Under the pieces are notes generated by a model. That model was not told the origin of the DNA. It searched no databases and saw only the letters and a list, made by a program, of their open reading frames with translations. Made by a program: the position numbers and the translations under genes. Below are positions 1 to 9,300 of a stretch of 64,000 bases of DNA, piece by piece. Source of the stretch: a virus; the IMG/VR virus record IMGVR_UViG_3300047325_000170, positions 47,161-111,160 of that record. One strand, written 5' to 3'. Position 1 is the stretch's first letter, and each line of letters starts with the position of its first letter.

Positions 1-634
1 CTTGCTGCCAGTACCAGCGTTGTAAGGGGTAGATGAAAGCGGAGTCAAACTGATAGGGCGGGATCGATGAACAGAAGGTGCCGATTTCGAGAGCCTTACA
101 CCACAAGACAACAGCAAGCGCGTTCGGGATCTGTTGTCCATCCTTGGTACCGGCCCGGAGGAAGAGCCGCTCGAGCGCGAGGACATGAACCCCATTCGAA
201 TTGAGGTACGTGTTCGTGACGGGCAAGATGGGCGTGCGCTTGAATTGAGCAATCAGACTCGCGATACTGCGATTGTCGATAGGTGGCGAGCTTAAGTAGC
301 CCCCGCTGACGCGACGATTATCGGGATTAGGATCAACTTCTCCGGTCGAGAGTCCGAAGACATCATAGGCACTCGTGACTTCAAACTCGATCTGGACGAT
401 CTTCTCCACAAAGCCGGTGGACATGACAATACCGCCCGTTGTCCGAGGGACCGGTTCGACGTGGTTGTTGGAGACATCCGTGAGAGAGATACGGTACGGC
501 GGGACCGTCGCGGCAAAGTCTCCGATACGAAGGTAGTCTTCGTTACCGATGAGCTCCCCGTCCAAACTGCGGTCAAAGTTGATCGCGAGGAGCTGGGGGA
601 AGTTCTCATCAGAAGGATAGCGGAGGAGAGGCAA
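1..634 (-). CDS. Virion structural protein, N-terminal part (runs off the left edge)
   Basis: About 211 codons are open from a TTG at 634 to the window edge. It lies just downstream of the 1,912-aa giant gene and continues in the same frame after that gene's TAG (659-661). The only canonical start before Met71 is the TTG, with AAAGGA 12 nt upstream, which is rather far. The protein is rich in beta-prone stretches, with no Cys cluster or membrane segment visible, and I do not recognise the family. Its place after the giant tail-region genes suggests a baseplate or tail-tip component. Readthrough of the TAG, fusing it to the preceding protein, is an alternative. Confidence 0.6.
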   Translation of the reverse strand, partial: MPLLRYPSDENFPQLLAINFDRSLDGELIGNEDYLRIGDFAATVPPYRISLTDVSNNHVEPVPRTTGGIVMSTGFVEKIVQIEFEVTSAYDVFGLSTGEVDPNPDNRRVSGGYLSSPPIDNRSIASLIAQFKRTPILPVTNTYLNSNGVHVLALERLFLRAGTKDGQQIPNALAVVLWCKALEIGTFCSSIPPYQFDSAFIYPLQRWYWQQ

Positions 635-658
635 CCAGGAAGCAGATCCTTTACGGGG

Positions 659-3600
659 CTACGAGCGGCCTTTCAACTGATCACTCGCGTCCTTGTCACG
701 GTCGCGGGTCGTGCGGCGTGCGTCTTGCATATCGACGTTCACCTGGGCCCCAATGGCGTTGCTGATCCCGGCACGGAGCGCTTCGGGGCTTGACATGTCC
801 CCGTTCCGACTTGCACGTACCTGGATGTTGTAGCTCTGGGCCGAGCCACCGGTGTCGTTACTCATGACGCGGGTGCGGCCGCCCGTTGGGGGCTTGGGCA
901 TCTCGGGGGCGTCGCGGATCTCCCCGCTCTGTCCGAAGGTCACGGCTGCGGTTGCCAGGGCGCCTGCGCCAAGGCCGGCCATGACCCAGGGGTTCCGGAG
1001 TTTCTCCATCACCCCGCTCATTGAGAGCTTCTTTGCTATTTTAGCACCATCTTCGACCATTGAGCTAGCGTTTTGGGTGACCGGGGCCGAGATCATGTTC
1101 TCGGTGAGGTCCTTGGTCTCGGGCAGCACGGACTCTGGGATGCTTGCCCCGATCTTGGGTTCGGTCAGAGCTTGGCTTGCTGCCTGTGCCTCTTGCATGC
1201 GCTCTTCGGTTGTTCCGGCGGCGTCGATAGCCCCACGTCCAAAGATCCGTGAGAAGATGTCAACCGCGCTCCGGCCGACTTTCTTCCCTGGGTTGGTAAT
1301 AGTGCGCACCCAGTCCCCGGCATTCGCTAGGTCAAGTGGCCCGGCGCCGTTCTTCATGGCGGCTTGAGATTTCCAATTGACCGGTTCGGTAAAGGATTCA
1401 AACCAGGAGATCTCTTTGCCCCACTTGTCAAATTTCGGTTCCGCAGCCTGGCCAGTTTTCACCATGTCTGTGAAAGCCTTGAGGGCTTGGTACTTCCAGA
1501 TATCCTTACCGGCTTCCATGTCCTCCTTGGCGCCCGCAAGGAAGTACTTGTCCATGTAGCTATCAACGTTCATGGAGCCAGCGCTCGTTTGCAGCAAGCC
1601 GCTTTTTTTGTCATAGAGGTCCTGCGTCTTGTCGATCACCGATGCTCCCGCCACGCCCGGGACACTCACGGGCTTGCCAACCGACTGCTGTTGAAGGAGC
1701 GTGGTGAAAGCGTAGGGGTCAAACTGATTGCCGCCCTTCACCTTGAGGAACTCTTCACGAATGATGCCCGCGCCGGTATACTGCAGCGCTGCTAGCTCTC
1801 GTTCTTCTGGACTTGCTGCGGTGTTCTTGATCGTGTTCATGAGCCGGTCTTGGATAGGCGTCGTCACCGCTCCGATGAGACCCTGCGCACTATCAACCTC
1901 GTGCTGCTCGAGGATCCTCTCCATCGTGCTCATCTTTAAGATTGGGAGATTGGTATGATAGTAGTTCTCAAAGTTGGCGAAGAGCTCTGCTGTTTTGGGC
2001 AGGTTCGCTTTGATCTCTTTAAGGGCGGCTTCATGCCCTTCCCACGCTGCAACCTTGGCCGTCCATGCCGATTCGAATTGCCCGTGCAATTTCTGCATGA
2101 TCGCCCGATTGATTTTCGTTCCCTCAAGCATGCCGGCAAGGACAACACGGACCTTGTCACCGTCCGAGTCACCATAGAGTGCCTTACGCAGACTGTCATG
2201 AACGTAGAGGCCAAATCCCTTGATGGTATCGTCGACATAGACCTTTGCGCCCATACGACCGTAGATCGCATTGGGGTCGCGGTGCACGGTTGCCCAGAAG
2301 AACTCTTGTCCCCGCTCGTCTTTCAGCAAGCTTTGGCCCGGGACAGCGCCGATTTGTTTAGCAAACTCCCGAGAAACCTTGGCGCTGAAGGGTTGGAAGG
2401 ACGCATCGTCCGCCCAGAGGGACTGCTGAAGGGGTGCCTTTAAGAAGCCCTTCCCGCTGAAGTCGAGGCTCTTGTAGAGGTTGTTAAGGAGACCCTTCTT
2501 GCCCTTGATCTGCGTTGCAAGCGATTGCTGGTAGGACTCAATAGATTTATTGAGATCATCCAGGTGGGCAAGATTCTCAGGATCGATCCGAGCGCTGAGC
2601 GCAATCACGCGGTCGAGGGCGCGTTGCGATTCGGAGGGACGGTAGCCACCGCCCTTTACGTCGGTGAGATCGGGGATCTCATCGGGGGCGTAGAGCCGCC
2701 GCCCGTTTCCAATATCGATATACTGTGCGCCACGCCCATAGCGTGCGAGGTATTCGTCCTTTGAGAGGACGTTCTTCGGTGCTTGTTCGCGTAGGGCGAT
2801 CTGTTCGGCGGTCATTTCTGTTGCGCCGGTCGCATTCCCGAATTTCATCGGATTTTGGTTGGCTTCATACGCAGAGAGGTATTGGTGGAGCTTGTAGGCT
2901 CTCTTCTGAGTGGTCGGGTTAGCGAGGTAAGAGGTCTTGAGATTCTCAGCCTGGAGAAGGAGACCCTCAGCCTCGTAGGCCTTAATGTCAAAGGCCTGCA
3001 TACCGGCTTCGTTCCGCTTGGGATTGAGGCGTTTGTGCTTTGCGTAGAGCGCTTCTTCCGCTGTCATGTCCGTCGTGGGCGAAGGATCATTGATGACGCG
3101 AGTGGCCAGCATCGACTGTTCATACTGCACGCGGTAGCGGTTCCCGCTCCGTGAGGTGAAGTTGGTTGTTTGGAGTAATTCCATGCCGCCGCTCGGATCG
3201 ATCTTCTGTCCGAGCTCGTTCATCATGCGCTTCGCTTCAAGGGCCTTCGCCACGTTGGTCTCATCAAAGCGATGTTTGCCGGAGATCGCTCGGTTGACGA
3301 CGTAGCCATTCTCGATGCTGAACTTCATACCGAGACCAAGCTGATCGAAGATCTCCTGCAACCCTTGTTGAAGAGCAAGGGCCTTCTGGGGATCCTTGCC
3401 AGCCCGCGCCATCATCATATTCATCTGACCGCGGACGAGCATGCCTGCGCCTTCGTGCTTCTGGAGGGTCTTCACGAGTGGGACGCCAGAGAAGATCTTG
3501 ACGAAGTCATCGTCCCAGGTCGTTTTCCCACCGTTGATGACGACGGTGTTCTTCGACATATCGGCCATGATCTTCATGTTGTGAAGATTGGCCCCGGCCC

Positions 3601-6397
3601 CGAAGGCCTCGTTGATCTCGGGCTTCGCGATGGCCTGTTGTTCGTAGGCCCCCATCACCTGCATCATCTCGTCGGTCCCAAGAGTACGGACAACATTCCC
3701 CGCCTCGTCGAGCTCCTCGCCGCCAACGATGAAACCCATGCCGACATTGCGCTGGTAGGTGGGGTCTGCGAACTCCTTCCCGAGGCGGGACTCTACGCGT
3801 TGGAACTGCGTCATCGCAATCTCGTCCTCTGAATTGCGCAGGGGCACGGCATTGAACTCTTGTTGTGGTCGCGCCCAGGGATTACCACCGGGGACCACGT
3901 CTTGATAGATCGCCGCTGCGACGGGAGATCCCTGACGGCCCGCCTTATTACCAATGATCGCGAGACCCTCGACCCCCTGTCCGGGAGCGGAGCCTTGAAT
4001 CAGCCGCGTGCGAATCCGCTGCAGTTGCCGGTTCTTGACGGACGTATTTGAGCCGATGGTATTGAAGATGCGATTTGCAAAGCTTCCCTCGAAGCCGCCT
4101 CTTTCATCCTCTTTGTTTAAGAACTTCTCTTGAACTGTGTCTCCGCCGGCGCTTTCATAGAGGGCTTTTGCAACGGCATTACCTTCCTTGGGTTCGATAC
4201 GTCCGTCCTCTGCATTTTGAAAGAACTGCCTGAAGAACTTGTCGCGGTTGATGCGACTCTTATCGGTTGTGGCAAAAGCATAGATTGGATTGATTGTCGA
4301 CTCTGGCAAGAGCAAAGCATTATGAACGAGGAGTTGTTCTTGTGTCTGAACGGCCGACGCGGAGATAGCAATCCCGGGATCCTCGGCCGTGGCATCAAGG
4401 ACGCCCTTCCCGAGCTCAGACGTTGCTTGGTCAAAGAGTCCCATGTCGAGTTTGCGGACTGCGCGCTGCATGCGGCGGCCGACCGATGCGAACATGACTT
4501 CGGTGGCTGAGAAAACATGGAGTCCGCCTTGGATGCGGTTCTGCGCCGCAATCTTTCGTGCCTCGGAGTAGTTATTAAATGTCTCCGGTCTGACATGAAC
4601 TGTCTGATATTTCAGTCCTTGGTTGATGAGCTCGTTATCGTCGAGGAACTCGCTTCCCCGGCCCGATTGCCGTAGGACGAGGTCACTGACGCCAAGGTAC
4701 TGGCCGATATATTTGCTCCCGCCGGCCGTTTGGAAGACACCGTTGACGTCTTCAACGGGAAGGAAGAACTGAGCGGCCCCGCCGGTTCCTTTTGAGATGG
4801 CAGCGTTCTCGTGGGGAGCAATGTGAACCCAGACACCGAATCCTTGGCCACCGCCCTTGAGAGGGTTCGACTCTTGGAAGGAATAGGAGACCTTCCACTT
4901 CGCTGCACGCGGGACCGATTTTCCGTCCTTCTGCTCAAAGCTTTGAAAGAACTTGATACGTTCCTGAAGATAGTCGAAGGCGGCTTCACGGTTTCCGCCG
5001 ATGTTGCCGTTCCCGAAGGCGACGATGCCTGTTTTCTTCTCAAAGGTATCAAGGGCCCGAAGCCGCGCGCGTACATGGGCGGCTTCATCGAACTCATTGA
5101 CCTTGCCGGTCCACACTTTCTTGCTACCTTCTTGCTTCATCTCGAAGACTTCGCGTGAGGTAAGCTGCGCGATGTGGGACTCAAGACCACCGGGGATCTC
5201 TTCCGTACCCATCTTGAGGCCCATATGCTGGCCTTGTTGTTCAAGGTTTTCAAAGTGCCGGCGGAAGAAGCCAAAGGCTCCCTCTCCGGTGAAGGCTTCG
5301 CGCCGTAAGACATCCGCCCCGTGGGGCATGCCAAGGCCATTCACTGAGGTTTGCATCGCCTCGAGAACAGGGTTCATAAAGCGCTGCCACATCTTCTTGC
5401 GCAGAGCAGCGCGCATCGCTGGATGCTGGGCCGGATCTCCCTTGATCCGGCCATTCTTTACCAGTCGTTGCCATTGGTTCTCAAAGGCGGTCTCGAAGGT
5501 GTTGTAGATTGCCCGGCTCATCGCTACATTCTGGGGAGCGACGAAGCCCTGCATCACCCGGTTATAGAGGCCCTGTGCATCCTTCGTGTAGACGCCGCCG
5601 ATCCCGCGACTGCGGATCTTCGGGACGATCCCGCCATCGTCGGTTGTGACCGATCCGCGCTCGAGCAGTGCCTTGAAGCCGTCGGGATTGAGGAATTCGT
5701 GGGGCGACTTCTCATCATTCGTCACGCCACTGAGGGCCATCATCGTGCGCTGATGAGTCATGATGAGATCCTGGAAGCGGATCTGGCGCGCGGTCGCCTT
5801 GGTCTGTGCCATGTTAAACATGAGCTGACCGACATCTTCGGGGTTCATGGTTGCAGAGAAGCTCTTGCCAAGCTTTCCTATGGCGCCCTGGGGGACGATG
5901 TTCATCGCCACCTGTCCGCTCTCGGTGAGCGAGGAGCTAACCTTATAGACTCCAAACTGCTTGGTCAACTCGGGGTCCATGAAGCCAGCAGCACGTAGAG
6001 AATCCGTCATGACGTAATAGCCAGAAGGAAGCTCACCTTGCGCGATCTTGGCAGCGGTCTGAGCGCCGGCTGTTTTCATCTCCTCAAGGCGTCCCGCAGC
6101 ATTGGCGGCCCTCTCCGCCTTCGTCTCGGGAGTGAAACGGAAGTCACGTAAGGCAACTCCCATGTCCATGTCGCGGATCTTCCGCCGCGCCGAGGTGAAC
6201 TCAGGGAGATCCTTGGTGGAGGGAACCTTTGTGATCATGGCTTGCCAGACATTTGTGCCGCCCTCTTTAACAAACTTCCAGAGGTTTGCCGTCGCCAGAT
6301 AGCCGCTGCCCCGCATCTTCATATAGACCCCACTCTTGGTGGTGTCTGCGCCTTGGGCTGGAGCGTAATTCTTAACTACCTTGTCGTAGAGAGACAT
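659..6397 (-). CDS. Giant virion-cluster protein (1,912 aa) with RNA polymerase beta-prime-like DPBB motif
   Basis: ATG start overlapping the previous gene's TAA (TAATG). Residues 1408-1415 read YGDSDGDK, matching the DxDGD metal-binding loop of RNA polymerase beta-prime. Upstream, HRDP (1372-1375) and VHD (H1400) correspond to E. coli NRAP and LHP: the His-to-first-Asp distance is 10 in both, and Pro-to-Asp is 35 versus 33. A GLIGAVTTPIQDRL segment follows at about 1506. A Gly/Ala-rich membrane-type helix (about 1780-1800) precedes a charged, Gln/Arg-rich tail. Known single-chain enzymes with this motif include SP-beta YonO and crAss-like virion polymerases. The location after the tail chaperones suggests a protein packaged and ejected with the DNA. 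I could not locate the second barrel with its lysines, so polymerase activity is an inference. Confidence 0.6.
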   Translation of the reverse strand: MSLYDKVVKNYAPAQGADTTKSGVYMKMRGSGYLATANLWKFVKEGGTNVWQAMITKVPSTKDLPEFTSARRKIRDMDMGVALRDFRFTPETKAERAANAAGRLEEMKTAGAQTAAKIAQGELPSGYYVMTDSLRAAGFMDPELTKQFGVYKVSSSLTESGQVAMNIVPQGAIGKLGKSFSATMNPEDVGQLMFNMAQTKATARQIRFQDLIMTHQRTMMALSGVTNDEKSPHEFLNPDGFKALLERGSVTTDDGGIVPKIRSRGIGGVYTKDAQGLYNRVMQGFVAPQNVAMSRAIYNTFETAFENQWQRLVKNGRIKGDPAQHPAMRAALRKKMWQRFMNPVLEAMQTSVNGLGMPHGADVLRREAFTGEGAFGFFRRHFENLEQQGQHMGLKMGTEEIPGGLESHIAQLTSREVFEMKQEGSKKVWTGKVNEFDEAAHVRARLRALDTFEKKTGIVAFGNGNIGGNREAAFDYLQERIKFFQSFEQKDGKSVPRAAKWKVSYSFQESNPLKGGGQGFGVWVHIAPHENAAISKGTGGAAQFFLPVEDVNGVFQTAGGSKYIGQYLGVSDLVLRQSGRGSEFLDDNELINQGLKYQTVHVRPETFNNYSEARKIAAQNRIQGGLHVFSATEVMFASVGRRMQRAVRKLDMGLFDQATSELGKGVLDATAEDPGIAISASAVQTQEQLLVHNALLLPESTINPIYAFATTDKSRINRDKFFRQFFQNAEDGRIEPKEGNAVAKALYESAGGDTVQEKFLNKEDERGGFEGSFANRIFNTIGSNTSVKNRQLQRIRTRLIQGSAPGQGVEGLAIIGNKAGRQGSPVAAAIYQDVVPGGNPWARPQQEFNAVPLRNSEDEIAMTQFQRVESRLGKEFADPTYQRNVGMGFIVGGEELDEAGNVVRTLGTDEMMQVMGAYEQQAIAKPEINEAFGAGANLHNMKIMADMSKNTVVINGGKTTWDDDFVKIFSGVPLVKTLQKHEGAGMLVRGQMNMMMARAGKDPQKALALQQGLQEIFDQLGLGMKFSIENGYVVNRAISGKHRFDETNVAKALEAKRMMNELGQKIDPSGGMELLQTTNFTSRSGNRYRVQYEQSMLATRVINDPSPTTDMTAEEALYAKHKRLNPKRNEAGMQAFDIKAYEAEGLLLQAENLKTSYLANPTTQKRAYKLHQYLSAYEANQNPMKFGNATGATEMTAEQIALREQAPKNVLSKDEYLARYGRGAQYIDIGNGRRLYAPDEIPDLTDVKGGGYRPSESQRALDRVIALSARIDPENLAHLDDLNKSIESYQQSLATQIKGKKGLLNNLYKSLDFSGKGFLKAPLQQSLWADDASFQPFSAKVSREFAKQIGAVPGQSLLKDERGQEFFWATVHRDPNAIYGRMGAKVYVDDTIKGFGLYVHDSLRKALYGDSDGDKVRVVLAGMLEGTKINRAIMQKLHGQFESAWTAKVAAWEGHEAALKEIKANLPKTAELFANFENYYHTNLPILKMSTMERILEQHEVDSAQGLIGAVTTPIQDRLMNTIKNTAASPEERELAALQYTGAGIIREEFLKVKGGNQFDPYAFTTLLQQQSVGKPVSVPGVAGASVIDKTQDLYDKKSGLLQTSAGSMNVDSYMDKYFLAGAKEDMEAGKDIWKYQALKAFTDMVKTGQAAEPKFDKWGKEISWFESFTEPVNWKSQAAMKNGAGPLDLANAGDWVRTITNPGKKVGRSAVDIFSRIFGRGAIDAAGTTEERMQEAQAASQALTEPKIGASIPESVLPETKDLTENMISAPVTQNASSMVEDGAKIAKKLSMSGVMEKLRNPWVMAGLGAGALATAAVTFGQSGEIRDAPEMPKPPTGGRTRVMSNDTGGSAQSYNIQVRASRNGDMSSPEALRAGISNAIGAQVNVDMQDARRTTRDRDKDASDQLKGRS

Positions 6398-9300
6398 TAG
6401 GCCGCCTGCTGAATCTGCATGTTCACTTGATGTTGCTGAGCATTATTGGGATAGAGCTGGATATCGATATCGCGAAGCCCCATACCATCGAGGACGCGAT
6501 GGAGGTTCGCTTTGATGTTGCCGGGGGTCTCGCGGAAGGGACGGATGTCTTTGATCCCAAGCTCACTGACTCGCTCTTCATCCTGCGGCCAGAAGCCTTG
6601 GGAGGTCATATCGAGACCCTCTTGCTTCGTGACAACCAGACGGTAGTCGTCAAGTGAGTTCTCAGCCTGCCAACCATTCCAGTCCGCGGGCGGCAGGTAA
6701 TGGTGCTTGAAGTACTCGATGAGTTCTGGCTTCTCATCGACCTTTAGGCCATAGGCGGCTTGCAAGAAACGGCGCTCGTTCTTGGGCACCATCTTGAGGA
6801 TCTCTTTCCGCTCAGGCCCCGGGGCCTTGAGGAACGCCTGGAAGAACTCACGCTCCTTGGGGTCAAGTGAGAGCAAGACCTTTTGGAGATCGCTACCTGG
6901 CTTCGCACCATAGAGTGTCGTCTGCGCGACCTGACGATACTGGATCGCAAGGATATCATCACGGGTGAGCTTCAGCTCCTTGCGATAGGACTGCAGCTCG
7001 GAGATCTCTTGGTTGATCTCGTGCAAGCGCTTCGCTTGCTTCTTCTTGTCGCCCTTAATGATGATGCGCCGCTTCTCTTGCCGTAGTTGGGAGATGCGGT
7101 GCTTGCGATCATCGCCTTCGCGTTCGTAGCGGTCGATGATCGCGCCGATGTCTTTGTGCTCATGTTTGAGAACGTAGGCGCGCGTCTTCTCGTAGAGCCC
7201 CTCGTACTTCATGTACTTAAGAATGTCGAAGTACTCTTTGGTCTCGCGCTCTTTCTTACGATACTCCGGTATGGGATCTTGTGACACCTTATGGCTGAAG
7301 GCAAGCGCGCCGGCAATCGCCATCGAAGCACCCATCAAGATGGCGCGCGACTTCAACTGGATCTTCCCAAGCTTGAAGCCAAATTTGGTGTTGGGGAGAC
7401 GCTCAATGAGCTTCCCGCCGTAGAGGGGGCCAACCCCGAGGAAGTACCCGATAGCACCGGCAACCGCCATACCGGCGATGCCTTGTGCGGCAGCTGATTC
7501 AAACGAGGGGAAGATGTAATCCCGGAAAGGGTGCTTCCAGTCTTGCCAATCCTTACCGTAGACTTGCGTACGCTTATAGAGTTCGATAGGTGAGTCAAGG
7601 GCCATGTACTTATTGTGAAGCAGGGTGATCGGCAGGTGCCCAATGCGCTCAAGGGCTCCGGCCCAGGCGATCTCGTTGCTCGTGTACTGTGCATGCATAC
7701 CAGCGGGCGAACTATCTTGGGTCTCTGAGCCGTAGTCCTGATCGATAGCTTCGCGGTTGAGCATCCGCCCATGGCTAAAGACGACAGCGTGGATGGTGTT
7801 GAGGGTATCCTTCGAGACACGCTGCGCTTGATCGTGAGCATAGCCGATCTTCACCGTACGCCCCGGCCCGAGATTCTGGCTGAGCCAGGTGGTCGCATCG
7901 GCATCGCTGCGGACGTGAACACCCGCAAGGCGGATCGGATTGTCGGGGTGCTCGAGCGTCGTGAAGGTATTATTGTCGATCATCTTATCGATATGGACGG
8001 TCTCATAGTCGAGCTGTGCATACCGGAGATGATAGGGTGCCATCGTTACGCGGTGCTTGCGCTGCGTAACCTGTTCCTTGACGGTCTTGATGCGTGCTCG
8101 ATCTTCGTCGGAGAGGACGCCTTCGGGGAGATGCACGAGATAGTCGCGGTAGCGCCGGTACTGTGAGGACCAGGGCGCCACATCACCGAGGATCTCGAGC
8201 TTCGTGACATCATCGTAGAACTGGCCTTGGCTCCAAAGGCCTTCTTTCGTCTCCTTGGCGATCTGCTTGCGGACATCGTCGACCTTTGCAATCGTCTTAT
8301 CGTAGAGATCCTGATCGAAGGTCAGCTGCGCGGAACGCTGCTCATTTGGATTGTCGCGGTTGACGTAGACGATGCCGCCCTGCTTTGCGCCAAGCTCGGC
8401 CATGTCCAGGTTGAGTTGTTCGCGATGGCGTGCATCAATCGTGTCATGCAGTTCGCGATAACGCTTCTGCGAGAGGGTGTGGATCTCAATTGGGTTGCCG
8501 TCCTTGGTGACAAAGTCGACGGTTCCGGAGATCCCAAGCTTCTTGTCATCGTAACTGACGTCACGCTTGCCACCCGGCGACTCGCCGAGAAGCTCATGCT
8601 TGATCTTCTCATGCAGCTCTCCACCGCGTTCAGCGATTTCCTGTGAGTAGGCATAGAAGGGCTCGTGGTCTCCCGTTAAGAGTCCATAGAGTCCGTCGCG
8701 AGAGTAGCCGATCTGCGTGCTGCGTAGCTTGAGGTCCATGGCTGGTATTCCATGGAGTTTCTCGTAGGCCGCACCTGGCAGGCGCGCTTCACCGTTCGGG
8801 ATCGTGACATAGGGGTCGCCGTGGAGGAAGTCGAGGAAGTAGGCGGGGTCTTCACCGCCCTGCCCCGGCAACCAGGTGGGCATTGTATTCCGGATCGGAT
8901 TGTATTCGGTGTTGGAGTGATAGCGGTGGGGCAGGAAACGACGGAAGGCTTCTGAGAGCCCCGGTGTCGGCAGCATGCCGCCGGTGTTCCAGTTATCCCA
9001 GTACTGCCGCTCGAACGAGGTCATCCGTCCTGCTGATTGCAGGGTCGGCAAGTTGGAGTAGGGATAGTCCACGGTGCTCGCCGCGGCGAAGCCGTAGATA
9101 CCGCCGATTTCCGTTAAGGAGTAGTAGCCAAGACCGGCCTGATAGCGTGGATCGTTGGGATTGATGAGTCGCTTGAGGGAGCGGGGATCATTCGGATCCT
9201 GCGACTTGAAGAGCCCCGGCGCTTGCGTGCCTTCGAGCATACGCCCCGGCGTGAAGCGCTGCGCTGCCTTGAGCTTCTCGTTGGACTCACGGATCTTTTG

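Noticed and set aside
659-6302. Many 60-200-codon ORFs opposite and within the giant genes
   Set aside because: They are antisense or out-of-frame shadows of GC-rich coding sequence, have no ribosome sites and biased Arg/Ser/Pro composition.
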